Shown piece after piece: positions 17,172 through 26,409 of a stretch of DNA of 64,000 nucleotides (positions are counted from its first letter, which is position 1; the number at the start of each line of letters is the position of its first letter). The translations under genes and the position numbers were made by a program. The stretch comes from Marinithermofilum abyssi (lineage in GTDB: Bacteria; Bacillota; Bacilli; Thermoactinomycetales; DSM-45169). The notes below the pieces were generated by a model. It was not told where the DNA came from. It saw nothing but the letters and a program-made list of their open reading frames with translations, and did not search any database. The stretch lies in contig NZ_BMHQ01000001.1 of NCBI RefSeq assembly GCF_014641195.1, forward strand, positions 392,619 to 456,618, written 5' to 3'.

Positions 17172-17276
17172 ATGTTGGAAATGAGAAACGGGGGATATCG
17201 CCGGTATTCCATGAACAAGCATCGAAAGGTTTTACAAGCGAATCGATTGATCCCTTCTTTCGGGAAAGATCCGTAA
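17172..17276 (+). CDS. Possible 34-residue basic peptide
   Basis: An ATG frame of 34 codons encodes MLEMRNGGYRRYSMNKHRKV and 14 further residues, ending 2 nt before the terminator stem. AAAGGGG lies about 10 nt upstream of the ATG. The composition is basic and unlike membrane peptides. It could be a genuine third gene of the actin-like cassette or chance; nothing homologous is known to me. Confidence 0.35.
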   Translation: MLEMRNGGYRRYSMNKHRKVLQANRLIPSFGKDP

Positions 17277-17277
17277 T

Positions 17278-17318
17278 AGCCCGCTCCCAATCAAAGGGAA
17301 CGGGCTCTTCTTTTTGTC
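17278..17318 (+). terminator. Terminator of the actin-like cassette
   Basis: AGCCCGCTCCC / GGGAACGGGCT (loop AATCAAA) is followed by CTTCTTTTTG. It closes the plus-strand cassette before the convergent rsmG gene. Confidence 0.88.
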
Positions 17319-17442
17319 TTTAACACAGCAAGAACTAGATACTCGTTCAGAAGTATTCCGTGTGAGATGTGCTCTATTCTTTTCCGAAGATGACTTTGCA
17401 GCAGCCTCAGTCCACTCTCCATCATAGGAAACCTGTTAACGG

Positions 17443-18159
17443 CTATAAAGGCTGTTTCGCCGGAATTCCCGGCCGCCGCGGGTATTTTTTGGGTGTCGGT
17501 TGGTTTTTCTGGACAAGGAGAATATGGCGATCCCCTTTCCCTTCGGGCAAAGAAAGCAGTTCATCCCGGATGCTGCCCCCGCCCAGACGGGAAATGGCCG
17601 ACTGCGCCTCGCTGATCTCCTCCAATACACCCGCCCCTTTCATAGCAGCAAATATACCGCCCACCCGCACAAAAGGCATGCAGTACTCCGACAGGACGTT
17701 CAGACGGGCTACCGCACGAGCGGTCGCCACGTCAAAGGATTCCCGGAATCGAGGTTGACGTCCTGCCTCCTCTGCACGGCGATGCACCGCTTCCACCCCT
17801 TCCAGACCCAGATCCTCCGCCAACTCCTTGAGAAAGGTGACCCGTTTGTTCAACGAATCCAGCAGGGTGAGCCGAATATGGGGAAAGGCGATTTTCAGCG
17901 GGATTCCCGGAAATCCGGCACCGGTACCCACGTCGATTAGCGATTGGATACTCTCTGCCGGAAGCAGGGGAGCCAAGGTGAGGGAATCGTAAAAGTGCTT
18001 GATATATACGTCGTTTTCTTCTGTGATGGCCGTGAGATTCATGGTCTTGTTCACTTCCACCAACCGTTCATAATACCGGGCAAATTGATCCAACTGGTGC
18101 GGCTGCAAGGAAATGCCCAACTCTGCCGCCGCCGATTCCAGCCATTGTCGATGCTCCAT
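17443..18159 (-). CDS. rsmG: 16S rRNA (guanine-N7) methyltransferase RsmG (GidB)
   Basis: The 238-residue SAM-dependent methyltransferase has the motif I loop DVGTGAGFPGIPLKIA at 76-91 and the conserved MNLTAI block (40-45), YDSL and ATARAVARL. It methylates N7 of G527 (E. coli numbering) of 16S rRNA; its loss gives low-level streptomycin resistance. The ATG follows AAAGGAG. The C-terminal tail (about 225-238, PKKYPRRPGIPAKQPL) is typical of Gram-positive RsmG. It is downstream of mnmG on the same strand. Confidence 0.97.
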   Translation of the reverse strand: MEHRQWLESAAAELGISLQPHQLDQFARYYERLVEVNKTMNLTAITEENDVYIKHFYDSLTLAPLLPAESIQSLIDVGTGAGFPGIPLKIAFPHIRLTLLDSLNKRVTFLKELAEDLGLEGVEAVHRRAEEAGRQPRFRESFDVATARAVARLNVLSEYCMPFVRVGGIFAAMKGAGVLEEISEAQSAISRLGGGSIRDELLSLPEGKGDRHILLVQKNQPTPKKYPRRPGIPAKQPL

Positions 18160-18233
18160 GATGAACTCCTTTCCGATTGCTGCCTATGTAAAACGGTCCG
18201 GCCGCCGGGACCGGACCAATGAGATGCCAACCC

Positions 18234-20123
18234 TTATTCCGCTTTGGCGTGTGCTTTGCCGCCTTGTTCGATGTGAACCAGCAAAATGGAGATATCCGCC
18301 GGATTGACCCCGGAAATCCGAGAAGCCTGCCCCAGGGACAGGGGCCTTACCTGCTTCAGTTTTTCCTTTGCTTCCGTAGCGATCCCCACCACTTTGTCAT
18401 AATCGACCCAGTCGGGAATCCGCTTGTTCTCCATTTTGCGCATTTTCTCCACTTGTTGCAGAGATTTATTGATATACCCCTCGTATTTCAGCTGGATCTC
18501 CACCTGTTCAGCTACATCCGGAGCGACCTCTGTTTCGGGAGGAGCAATCCGGGCGATATGCTCATACTTGATTTCCGGCCGTTTGATCAAACGAGACAAC
18601 TCGATCGCATTGTCAAGGGGGCTGGAACCGACTTCTTCCAGCAACGCCTGTATTTCCGGCGTCGGCTTCACTTTGGTTTCCCGCAGGCGGGTGATTTCTT
18701 TCTCGATCGCTTCCCGCTTGGCCACGAACCGGCGGTACCGTTCCTCTGGAATCAATCCAATCTCATAGCCCAATTCCGTCAAGCGCAAGTCTGCGTTGTC
18801 ATGGCGCAACAGCAGCCGGTACTCTGCCCGGGAAGTGAGCAGCCGATACGGTTCGTTGGTTCCCTTGGTGACCAAATCGTCGATCAACACGCCGATATAG
18901 GCTTGGGAGCGACTCAAAATAACCGGCTCTTTTCCTTGCACTTTCCGAGCAGCGTTGATACCGGCCATAATCCCTTGACCCGCTGCCTCTTCATAACCGG
19001 AAGTGCCATTGATTTGCCCGGCGGTGAAAAGATTTTCGACCAGCTTCGTTTCCAGACTGGGCCACAGTTGTGTCGGCACGATGGCGTCGTACTCAATGGC
19101 ATAGCCGGTTCGCATCATTTCCGCCTTTTCCATCCCCTTGATGGTACGGAGGATGGATTGCTGCACATCTTCCGGCAGACTGGTAGATAATCCTTGTACA
19201 TACATCTCCAGGGTGTCCCGCCCTTCCGGTTCCAGGAAAATCTGATGCCGGTTCTTATCGGCAAACCGGACGATCTTGTCTTCAATGGAAGGGCAATACC
19301 GGGGGCCCTGCCCCTGAATCACCCCGGAATACATGGGGGCCCGGTGCAAATTGTCCCGGATGTAGGCGTGAGTTCGCTCATTGGTGTAAGTGAGCCAACA
19401 GGGCAGCTGGTCCGTGATATATTCCGTCGTTTCATAGGAAAAGGCACGGGGTTCCTCATCCCCCGGCTGAATCTCCATCTGATCGGTATCGATGGTGTTT
19501 TTGTTGACCCTAGGCGGCGTGCCCGTTTTGAACCGCACCGTTTCAAAGCCCAAATCAATCAGGTGATGGGCCAGATTAATGGAGGGTTGTTGGTTGTTGG
19601 GCCCGCTTTCGTAGGCGAGATCCCCGATGATCACTTTCCCCCGCAAATAGGTGCCGGTGGTCAAGACGACGGTTTTGGAATAGTACTTGGCACCGGTTCG
19701 GGTCAATACCCCGTGGCATACTCCGTTTTCCACCAACAATTTCTCCACCATATTCTGATGGAGGGTCAGGTTGGGCTCATGCTCCAACGCTTTTTTCATC
19801 TCTTGTTGGTACAACACCTTGTCGGCTTGCGCCCGCAAGGCATATACCGCCGGCCCTTTGCCCGTATTCAGCATCCGCATCTGAATGTGGGTTTTATCGA
19901 TGTTGCGACCCATTTCACCGCCTAGGGCATCCACTTCCCGCACCACATGTCCCTTGGCGGGGCCGCCAACGGAAGGATTGCAAGGCATGTAGGCAATGGT
20001 GTCCAGGCTGAGCGTCAACAGGAGCGTGGAACACCCCATCCGGGCAGCGGCCAAAGCCGCTTCACAGCCGGCATGGCCGGCACCGATCACAATCACGTCA
20101 AATTTCTCTCCGCTTACAGGCAT
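18234..20123 (-). CDS. mnmG: tRNA uridine-5-carboxymethylaminomethyl modification enzyme MnmG (GidA)
   Basis: The 629-residue FAD enzyme begins with the dinucleotide-binding motif [19 protein letters not shown] (about 11-29) and has the family blocks [24 protein letters not shown] and [16 protein letters not shown], with a C-terminal helical domain that binds MnmE. With MnmE it installs the cmnm5 group on U34 of certain tRNAs, using FAD and methylene-THF. The ATG follows AGGAGGT. It forms the mnmE-mnmG-rsmG operon that is conserved near oriC. Confidence 0.98.
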   Translation of the reverse strand: MPVSGEKFDVIVIGAGHAGCEAALAAARMGCSTLLLTLSLDTIAYMPCNPSVGGPAKGHVVREVDALGGEMGRNIDKTHIQMRMLNTGKGPAVYALRAQADKVLYQQEMKKALEHEPNLTLHQNMVEKLLVENGVCHGVLTRTGAKYYSKTVVLTTGTYLRGKVIIGDLAYESGPNNQQPSINLAHHLIDLGFETVRFKTGTPPRVNKNTIDTDQMEIQPGDEEPRAFSYETTEYITDQLPCWLTYTNERTHAYIRDNLHRAPMYSGVIQGQGPRYCPSIEDKIVRFADKNRHQIFLEPEGRDTLEMYVQGLSTSLPEDVQQSILRTIKGMEKAEMMRTGYAIEYDAIVPTQLWPSLETKLVENLFTAGQINGTSGYEEAAGQGIMAGINAARKVQGKEPVILSRSQAYIGVLIDDLVTKGTNEPYRLLTSRAEYRLLLRHDNADLRLTELGYEIGLIPEERYRRFVAKREAIEKEITRLRETKVKPTPEIQALLEEVGSSPLDNAIELSRLIKRPEIKYEHIARIAPPETEVAPDVAEQVEIQLKYEGYINKSLQQVEKMRKMENKRIPDWVDYDKVVGIATEAKEKLKQVRPLSLGQASRISGVNPADISILLVHIEQGGKAHAKAE

Positions 20124-20144
20124 TTCCTGTACCTCCTTTTCTTC

Positions 20145-21521
20145 TTATTTCCCCAAACAGAATTGAGAGAAGATCTGATCGATCAAATCTTCCGCCACCG
20201 CATCCCCGATAATCTCCCCGAGGTACTGCCAGGCATTTTTCAAATCGATCTCCACCATATCCAGCGGTACACCGGTTTCGATCCCTTCGATAGCATCCCG
20301 TACGCTTTGTTGTGCACGTTCCAACAGATGAACGTGGCGGACATTGCTCACATACGTGGCATCCGCACTTTGCGCCTTGCCGCCTAAGAACAGATCGGCA
20401 ATCGCTTGTTCCAATTTGTCCAGTCCCCGTTCTTCTTTCAGGGACGTGGTAATCAACGGGTGATCCCCGATCAATCGCTTCACTTCATCCAGATCCAGCT
20501 TCGGCTCCAAATCCGTTTTATTAACAACCACAATCGTGGTGTAATCTCTGGCCAAATCGATCAGTTTCCGGTCATCGTCGGTCAGCGGTTCCCCATAATT
20601 CAGCAACAAGAGAACCAGATCCGCCTGTTCCAAAGCTTTGTGGGAACGCTCCACTCCGATCCGTTCCACGATGTCTTCCGTTTCCCGGATTCCTGCCGTA
20701 TCCACCAACCGAAGCGGAATCCCCCGCACATTGACATACTCCTCGATCACATCCCGGGTCGTTCCCGGAATATCGGTCACAATGGCCTTGTTTTCGTGGG
20801 CCAGGGTATTCAGCAGAGAGGATTTCCCCACATTGGGGCGGCCGATGATTACCGTCGCGATGCCTTCCCGCAAAATACGCCCTTGCCGGGCCGTCACCAG
20901 CAATTGACTGATCGCTTTCTCGATCTCCCGGCTTTTTTCCAGCAACAGCCGTCCGGTCATCTCTTCTGCATCATACTCGGGGTAATCCACATTGACTGCC
21001 AAGTGGGCCAATGTCTCCAGGATATCTTGGCGCAGCTTTTGAATGAGACGGGACAAGCGGCCTTCTGCCTGCTGCATCGCCACTCGCGCAGCCCGGTCCG
21101 TTTTGGAGCGGATCAAATCGATCACTGCTTCCGCCTGGGACAAGTCGATTCGGCCATTCAAAAAGGCCCGCTTGGTGAACTCTCCCGGCTCAGCCAGTCT
21201 GGCTCCGGCAGACAACAAGGCTTCCAGCACCGCCTGTACGGGCACAACACCCCCATGGCAGCTGACCTCCACCACATCTTCCCGGGTGAAAGTACGGGGT
21301 GCCCGCATCACGGTCACCAGCACTTCATCCAATCGTTTCCCCGTTTTCGGGTCAACGATGTGTCCATAATGAACGGTATGGGAGTCCACCTCCGCCAGGG
21401 ATCGGCTCCCTTGAAACACCCGGTCCACCACCGGAACCGCTTCATCCCCGCTTACCCGGATTACCGCTATGCCGCCTTCCCCGACCGGAGTGGAGATCGC
21501 CGCAATCGTATCCGTTTCCAT
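20145..21521 (-). CDS. mnmE: tRNA modification GTPase MnmE (TrmE)
   Basis: The 458-residue protein has a tetrahydrofolate-binding N-terminal domain (1-118), a helical domain and an inserted G domain with GRPNVGKSS (228-236), DIPGTTRD and NKTDLE motifs. It ends in the catalytic FCLGK tail, whose cysteine is conserved in the family. It works as a heterotetramer with MnmG in wobble-uridine modification. The ATG follows GAGGTGA. It lies 21 nt upstream of mnmG. Confidence 0.98.
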   Translation of the reverse strand: METDTIAAISTPVGEGGIAVIRVSGDEAVPVVDRVFQGSRSLAEVDSHTVHYGHIVDPKTGKRLDEVLVTVMRAPRTFTREDVVEVSCHGGVVPVQAVLEALLSAGARLAEPGEFTKRAFLNGRIDLSQAEAVIDLIRSKTDRAARVAMQQAEGRLSRLIQKLRQDILETLAHLAVNVDYPEYDAEEMTGRLLLEKSREIEKAISQLLVTARQGRILREGIATVIIGRPNVGKSSLLNTLAHENKAIVTDIPGTTRDVIEEYVNVRGIPLRLVDTAGIRETEDIVERIGVERSHKALEQADLVLLLLNYGEPLTDDDRKLIDLARDYTTIVVVNKTDLEPKLDLDEVKRLIGDHPLITTSLKEERGLDKLEQAIADLFLGGKAQSADATYVSNVRHVHLLERAQQSVRDAIEGIETGVPLDMVEIDLKNAWQYLGEIIGDAVAEDLIDQIFSQFCLGK

Positions 21522-21703
21522 GGCTGATTCACCTCATACAACCGGCATCCGATACCGAATCCGATCAACTCATTAATAGAATATCCTAATTTTTTATCAT
21601 AACATACGGGTTATGACAATGAAACGCAAATAGCCACTGAAGACAAAGCTGCTTGGTGCCGTATACCACCCTCCGTTGTCAACATTCCCGATTCGCATCC
21701 ATG

Positions 21704-21730
21704 CAAAAAAACTCTCCTGATCTGGAGAGT
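21704..21730 (-). terminator. Terminator downstream of jag
   Basis: The stem ACTCTCC / GGAGAGT (loop of six) is followed on the minus strand by TTTTTTTGC. It separates rpmH-rnpA-yidD-yidC-jag from mnmE-mnmG-rsmG. Confidence 0.88.
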
Positions 21731-21745
21731 GGCTGAAGAAGCATA

Positions 21746-22366
21746 TCATTTTTTCAAAGAAACCACGACCCGACGTTGAGGTTCGTCCCCCTGACTATAC
21801 GTAACCAACCGGTCGTATCGTTGAATCTGGGTATGAATCACCTTTCTTTCCATCGGGTTCATGGGATCCAACGTCACCGGTTTACCCGTCCGCAGCACCT
21901 GTTTGGCAATCCGGTCTGCAAGATCCTGCAAGGTGCTCTTCCGGCGATCCCGGTATCCTTCCGCATCCAGAACAAAACGGGTATACTCTTGATGGTGTTT
22001 ATTGGCGACGATATTGGTCAAATATTGAAGAGCATCCAATGTCTGACCCCGTCGACCGATCAACATTCCCAATTGTTGACCGGAAAACTGCAACCTCACA
22101 TGATCCTGTTTTTCCACCGCTTCCAGTTCCACATTCACTCCCATGGCGTGAGTAACATCCCGTAAAAATTGACGGGCGTCATCCAAAGGAGTACGAACCA
22201 GCTCCACCTCTACTTTGGCATCCTTGGCGCCAAACAAACCTAGGAAACCTTTGCTGGGCTCTTCCAACACGGAGATCCGGACCTGATCCCAGGTAGCTGA
22301 CAGGCGGCTGAGGGCTTCCTCAACCGCCGCGTCCACACTCTTCGCCGTTACGATCACCTTTTTCAA
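21746..22366 (-). CDS. jag: RNA-binding protein Jag (KhpB/EloR)
   Basis: The 206-residue protein has a Jag-N domain (1-50; KVIVTAKSVDAAVEEALSRL), a KH domain with GMLIGRRGQTLDALQYL (GxxG as GRRG) and a C-terminal R3H domain (NPMERKVIHTQIQ). KhpB partners with KhpA in RNA binding and affects cell elongation and division. The TTG start overlaps the yidC stop (TTGA), indicating translational coupling. This yidC-jag pairing is standard in Bacillota. Confidence 0.96.
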   Translation of the reverse strand: MKKVIVTAKSVDAAVEEALSRLSATWDQVRISVLEEPSKGFLGLFGAKDAKVEVELVRTPLDDARQFLRDVTHAMGVNVELEAVEKQDHVRLQFSGQQLGMLIGRRGQTLDALQYLTNIVANKHHQEYTRFVLDAEGYRDRRKSTLQDLADRIAKQVLRTGKPVTLDPMNPMERKVIHTQIQRYDRLVTYSQGDEPQRRVVVSLKK

Positions 22367-23109
22367 CGGGTAGCACCCTCCCGCTTGGTCTTGTATTTAT
22401 CCCCCAGGAAATAATACTGAACCATAGTGAACAGGTTGCTGTAAACCCAGTACAAGGACAACGCCGCCGGGAAACTGAGCGCCAGGACGAAAATCATCAC
22501 CGGCATGATAAACATGAACACCCGGGCCTGCGGGTTGTCCGACATGCCCATGACGACCGACTGCAAATAGGTAGTGACAGCCGCCAAAATGGGCAGGATC
22601 AGGTAAGGATCATGCTGACCGAGCTGCAACCACAAAAATGTGGAAGCCTTAATTTCCTGGTCGCGCATGATCGCCTGATAAAAGGCCAGCAGGATCGGCA
22701 GCTGGATCAGGATCGGCAAACAACCGGCCAAGGGGTTTACATTGTGTTTTTGGAAGAGTTTCATCGTCTCTTCCTGCAGCTTCTGCTGGTTGTTGCGGTA
22801 TTTTTCCCGCATTTTGTTCAGCTCCGGCTGCAGTGCCTGCATCTCCTTGGAGCTTTTCATCTGCTTCAGGGTCAGCGGCAGCACCAACAGACGAACCAAA
22901 ATCGTCGCCACCAGGATGGCCAATCCATAGCTGCCCAGCACATCATACGTATAATCTAGCAATTTCGTCAGGGGATAGACAAAAAACCGATCCCAGATCC
23001 CGCCATGCGGATTCACTGGTTGATAATCGGCCTGATTCGGGGAACAACCTGACAACAAAAGTAACAGGGCCGCAAAATAGATCCATGACGTCCAGCGTCG
23101 TGCAAACAA
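22363..23109 (-). CDS. yidC: Membrane protein insertase YidC (SpoIIIJ/OxaA type)
   Basis: The 248-residue lipoprotein-type YidC starts at a TTG after GGAGGG, with a signal peptide and lipobox LLLSGC (Cys22). Five membrane segments follow, with LPLTLKQMKSSKEMQALQPE, NPLAGCLPILIQLPILLAFY and the C-terminal SLYWVYSNLFTMVQYYFLG, all typical of the 60-kDa insertase core. It inserts membrane proteins with or without SecYEG, and the SpoIIIJ form is needed for sporulation in B. subtilis. The conserved Arg of the hydrophilic groove lies in ILVRLLVLPL. Confidence 0.96.
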   Translation of the reverse strand: MFARRWTSWIYFAALLLLLSGCSPNQADYQPVNPHGGIWDRFFVYPLTKLLDYTYDVLGSYGLAILVATILVRLLVLPLTLKQMKSSKEMQALQPELNKMREKYRNNQQKLQEETMKLFQKHNVNPLAGCLPILIQLPILLAFYQAIMRDQEIKASTFLWLQLGQHDPYLILPILAAVTTYLQSVVMGMSDNPQARVFMFIMPVMIFVLALSFPAALSLYWVYSNLFTMVQYYFLGDKYKTKREGATR

Positions 23110-23183
23110 GAATCTTTCCCTCCTTCATCGCAACCGAAATCACTGCACCGTCGTTTGCGCTTGTATGTAATGAAATGCCGTTT

Positions 23184-23393
23184 TCACGGCACAGGATCAT
23201 ATCCGCCGGGGTGAAAGGGGTGGCATTTGAAGATGCGTTTCAACGTCATCCAGCTGCCCTTGAGCACACCATAACGGGAAATCGCCGTCAAACCATACTG
23301 GGAGCAAGTGGGGTAAAAGCGGCAGGTAGGAGGTTTCATAGGAGAGATAAACCGACGGTAAAAACGAATCAGTGAAAGCGCTGCCGTCTTCAT
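23184..23393 (-). CDS. yidD: Membrane protein insertion efficiency factor YidD
   Basis: The 69-residue protein has the family signature [20 protein letters not shown] then CSQYGLTAI with three cysteines, and the ending [12 protein letters not shown]. YidD is a small amphipathic protein at the inner face of the membrane that helps YidC-dependent insertion. The start overlaps the rnpA stop by 4 nt. The order rpmH-rnpA-yidD-yidC is conserved in many bacteria. Confidence 0.95.
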   Translation of the reverse strand: MKTAALSLIRFYRRFISPMKPPTCRFYPTCSQYGLTAISRYGVLKGSWMTLKRIFKCHPFHPGGYDPVP

Positions 23394-23767
23394 CCGTTTC
23401 TCCCCTCCTTTGCCGATGGCCGCTTTTGCTTCGGAAGCAGCTGCGCCCTGTGAAACACATGGCGCAAACTGGATTGTATCTGATGATAATCCATCTCTGC
23501 GGCAGGATTACGCGCAATAATGATCAGATCGGTGTTGGCCGGCAAATCATCCACCCATTGCCGAACTACTTCCTTTACCAAACGCTTAATGCGATTGCGC
23601 GTCACCGCGTTACCCACCTTGCGGCTGACGGAAATCCCCACGCGAACCGGCCCCTTTTCCCGTCGCGGCGAGCGATAGACGACAAACTGGCGGTTCGCGG
23701 CGGAGCTTCCGGTGCGAAATGCCCGGCGAAAGTCGTTGCGCCGCTTCAACCGATACTGTTTCTGCAA
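23390..23767 (-). CDS. rnpA: Ribonuclease P protein component
   Basis: The 125-residue basic protein begins at a TTG after AAGGGGGG and reads [20 protein letters not shown]. It contains the RNR motif region [15 protein letters not shown] that binds the P RNA and the pre-tRNA leader. It is the protein subunit of RNase P, which removes 5' leaders from tRNA precursors. It lies directly downstream of rpmH and overlaps yidD. Confidence 0.97.
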   Translation of the reverse strand: MQKQYRLKRRNDFRRAFRTGSSAANRQFVVYRSPRREKGPVRVGISVSRKVGNAVTRNRIKRLVKEVVRQWVDDLPANTDLIIIARNPAAEMDYHQIQSSLRHVFHRAQLLPKQKRPSAKEGRNG

Positions 23768-23854
23768 CGACGTCCCCCCTTTCCCGGAAAAACCGCGTCG
23801 ACTCCATTATGCGGCGGATCGGGTGTGAAATAAACCCGAATTTTCCCTTCATAG

Positions 23855-23884
23855 GAAAAAAGGCCACCTCATACAAGTGGCCTT
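23855..23884 (-). terminator. Terminator/attenuator between rpmH and rnpA
   Basis: AAGGCCAC / GTGGCCTT (loop CTCATACAA read on the plus strand) is followed on the minus strand by TTTTTTCCT and touches the rpmH stop codon. It is placed to reduce read-through from rpmH into rnpA. Confidence 0.85.
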
Positions 23885-24017
23885 ATGCAGACAATACTTT
23901 TCTGCCTTTTCGACGACGGTTGCGCAATACTTTCCGGCCATTTTTCGTGCTCATGCGTTGACGGAAACCGTGCACGTTCTTCCGTTTGCGTTTGCTGGGT
24001 TGATAAGTGCGTTTCAT
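23883..24017 (-). CDS. rpmH: 50S ribosomal protein L34
   Basis: I translated this 44-residue frame by hand: it starts [19 protein letters not shown] and ends RKGRKVLSA, the universal L34 sequence pattern. L34 is a small basic 50S protein. The promoter at 24150-24179 and the terminator at its stop codon make it largely a separate transcription unit. Its place next to oriC is conserved across bacteria. Confidence 0.98.
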   Translation of the reverse strand: MKRTYQPSKRKRKNVHGFRQRMSTKNGRKVLRNRRRKGRKVLSA

Positions 24018-24149
24018 CACTCTTCCTGGTACCGCTCCTGCTTTTCATCCGGCTGGGCGGGCCTGGGGAAACTTCCCCGGAGCACACCAGGTTGCCTCCC
24101 TTCTATATAAAAGTTCTCATGCGAATTGTCTCCGTTGACATTCCCATTT

Positions 24150-24179
24150 ATTATAAGCGTCCAGATAAACGGTTGTCAA
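24150..24179 (-). promoter_or_regulatory. SigmaA promoter for rpmH
   Basis: On the minus strand TTGACA (24179-24174), an 18-nt spacer and TATAAT (24155-24150) give a perfect consensus promoter about 130 nt upstream of rpmH. Confidence 0.88.
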
Positions 24180-24205
24180 GAAAAGGGGATTCCACAAACG
24201 GTGCC

Positions 24206-24593
24206 TTATCCACATGTGGACAACTATTTTGTCCCCCACATCTATCCCCGAGTTATCCCCTGATTATCCACATAATAAGTCCTGTGAACAAAAATGCATC
24301 CACACACCTGTGAATTGTGGATAAAGGAAAGGAATCCGTTGTGATGACTAGGAGAATCTGATATCATGTTGATGTTTTCCACAGTGGATAACTGTGTACA
24401 TCGACCGTTTTATCCCCAACCTGTGGATAACTTTGTGGAAATCCACAGGTGGATTGTGAACAATAGCTTCCACAACAGTGTGGACAATGTGGATAGGTAG
24501 GATTTTCTCTTAGTGATTCTAGTATTCCATACGGGTTGTGAAGAATTTTCGTCAAAAGGAACTTGTGGAGAAAGGAGGGACCCCTGTGGATAA
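24206..24593. other. oriC, upstream DnaA-box cluster (incC-like)
   Basis: Perfect 9-mers TTATCCACA occur at 24206-24214 and 24264-24272 (+) and at 24316-24324, 24422-24430 and 24585-24593 (-). One-mismatch boxes are at 24215-24223, 24383-24391, 24479-24487 and 24488-24496. The last perfect box overlaps the dnaA start codon. This cluster resembles the upstream half of the bipartite B. subtilis origin and probably also mediates DnaA autoregulation. Confidence 0.92.
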
Positions 24594-25935
24594 ACATATT
24601 CAAGAATTGTGGGCGCAAACATTGGAACGGATTCAGGAGAAACTGAGCAAACCCAGCTTTGAAACGTGGCTGCAAGCTACGGAAGCTGTGGATTACCGCG
24701 ACGATACCCTGATCATCTCGGCGCCCAACGAATTTGCCCGGGATTGGCTCGAATCCCGTTATGCCAACTTGGTCCGCGATACACTGCAGGATGTGGCCGG
24801 ATCTGTTATCGGTGTCCAATTTATCACCCATGCTGCAGCCGTACCGGAAGAGACCAGCGGAAAATCGGAGGCCAAAACCCCGCCCGACGAGACCGCCGAA
24901 GCCCCGAAAACAATGCTGAACTCCCGGTATACCTTTGATACCTTTGTGATCGGTTCGGGCAACCGGTTTGCCCATGCAGCCTCCCTCGCTGTAGCAGAAG
25001 CACCGGCCAAAGCCTACAACCCATTGTTCATCTATGGAGGTGTCGGATTGGGCAAAACCCACTTAATGCATGCCATCGGCAATTATGTCCAATCCCATAC
25101 ACCCAACACGCATGTGGTGTATCTTTCCTCCGAGAAATTCACGAATGAATTCATCAATTCGATCCGGGACAATAAAACCGATGATTTTCGCAATAAATAC
25201 CGCAATGTGGATATCTTGTTGATAGACGATATTCAATTTCTTGCAGGAAAAGAGCAAACCCAGGAAGAATTTTTCCACACATTCAATGCGTTGCATGAGG
25301 AAAGCAAGCAGATCGTCATTTCCAGCGACCGTCCGCCCAAAGCGATCCCCACGCTGGAAGACCGGTTGCGTTCCCGGTTTGAATGGGGGTTGATCACCGA
25401 TATTCAACCTCCGGATTATGAGACGCGGATTGCGATTTTGCGAAAAAAAGCGATTGCGGACAACCTGAATATTGACAGTGAAGTGATGGCTTTCATCGCC
25501 GATCGGATCGACACCAACATCCGGGAGCTGGAGGGAGCACTGATCCGGGTGGTAGCCTACTCCGCCCTAATGAATCAACCGGTTTCAGTAGAGTTGGCAG
25601 GGGAAGCGTTGAAAGATATCATGCCCCATCAGCAGCCCAAAGTGATCAGCATCCGGGACATCCAGGAAACCGTTTGTTCCTATTACCATATCCGGGTCGA
25701 AGATTTAAAAGGGAAGAAACGAACCCGCAACGTGGCACTGCCCCGACAAATCGCCATGTACTTATCACGGGAACTGACAGACGGCTCCCTGCCCAAAATC
25801 GGAGAGGAGTTCGGCGGCCGGGACCATACGACCGTCATTCACGCCCATGAGAAAATCTCCCGGACTTTATCCACGGATCGTAACTTGCAACAAGCCCTGG
25901 ACGATATAAAAAAACGACTCCTGCAGCAGGTATAG
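24586..25935 (+). CDS. dnaA: Chromosomal replication initiator DnaA
   Basis: The 449-residue protein has domain I ([20 protein letters not shown]), a linker, the AAA+ domain with Walker [14 protein letters not shown] and Walker [10 protein letters not shown], and the DNA-binding domain IV with the signature [15 protein letters not shown]. It binds DnaA boxes and opens the origin. The GTG at 24586 follows GGAGGG at 6 nt and gives the usual start VDKHIQELW; the longer frame lacks a site. It is flanked on both sides by DnaA-box clusters. Confidence 0.98.
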   Translation: MDKHIQELWAQTLERIQEKLSKPSFETWLQATEAVDYRDDTLIISAPNEFARDWLESRYANLVRDTLQDVAGSVIGVQFITHAAAVPEETSGKSEAKTPPDETAEAPKTMLNSRYTFDTFVIGSGNRFAHAASLAVAEAPAKAYNPLFIYGGVGLGKTHLMHAIGNYVQSHTPNTHVVYLSSEKFTNEFINSIRDNKTDDFRNKYRNVDILLIDDIQFLAGKEQTQEEFFHTFNALHEESKQIVISSDRPPKAIPTLEDRLRSRFEWGLITDIQPPDYETRIAILRKKAIADNLNIDSEVMAFIADRIDTNIRELEGALIRVVAYSALMNQPVSVELAGEALKDIMPHQQPKVISIRDIQETVCSYYHIRVEDLKGKKRTRNVALPRQIAMYLSRELTDGSLPKIGEEFGGRDHTTVIHAHEKISRTLSTDRNLQQALDDIKKRLLQQV

Positions 25936-25940
25936 AGGGG

Positions 25941-26275
25941 TTATCCACCCTTTGTCAACGATGAGGGGGTTTCTATGAAATGGATAAGGAGCCCGATGGG
26001 AGAAGTTGTCCCATTCCTGTTGAAGATGTGGATATGTGTGGACAACCTCTCCTTGTTTTTCTGACGCTCAGAGGAAACGAACGAGGATAAAACGAGGTCC
26101 CGATCGTCTGAATGTGAATCATGTGGACAACCGTTACCAGCCTATGCACAGTTTATCCACAGGGTGTATAGGCTGATTTTCTTGGGCCCAAATCACTTAT
26201 TCACATTATTCACAGGCCCTATTACCATGACGACGATCTTTAAAATATAATATATATGTATCTTATCCTCGATTA
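25941..26275. other. oriC, downstream DnaA-box cluster and AT-rich candidate unwinding element
   Basis: The dnaA-dnaN spacer holds a perfect TTATCCACA at 26153-26161 and near matches at 25941-25949, 26027-26035, 26037-26045 and 26122-26130. An AT-rich run at about 26238-26262 (TTTAAAATATAATATATATG) follows and is a good DNA-unwinding-element candidate. This matches the B. subtilis layout, where unwinding takes place between dnaA and dnaN. The precise unwinding position is inferred from composition only. Confidence 0.85.
26222..26251 (+). promoter_or_regulatory. Possible dnaN promoter
   Basis: TTACCA, an 18-nt spacer and TATAAT at 26246-26251. The -10 coincides with the AT-rich element, so the call is tentative. 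Confidence 0.4.
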
Positions 26276-26409
26276 TGACAACCGCATTTGTTTTATTTCA
26301 CATCAAGAAACCGCACCTTCGGGACAACTGGCCACACCCTTCGGGGTGTGCTCCCTTTTCATGCCGTTTTTCCACATACATGATCGGAATCTATACAAGG
26401 AGGATCAAC

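Noticed and set aside
22943..23200. Minus-strand 85-codon frame overlapping yidC and yidD
   Set aside because: Other frame of yidC/yidD; no independent start or composition signal.
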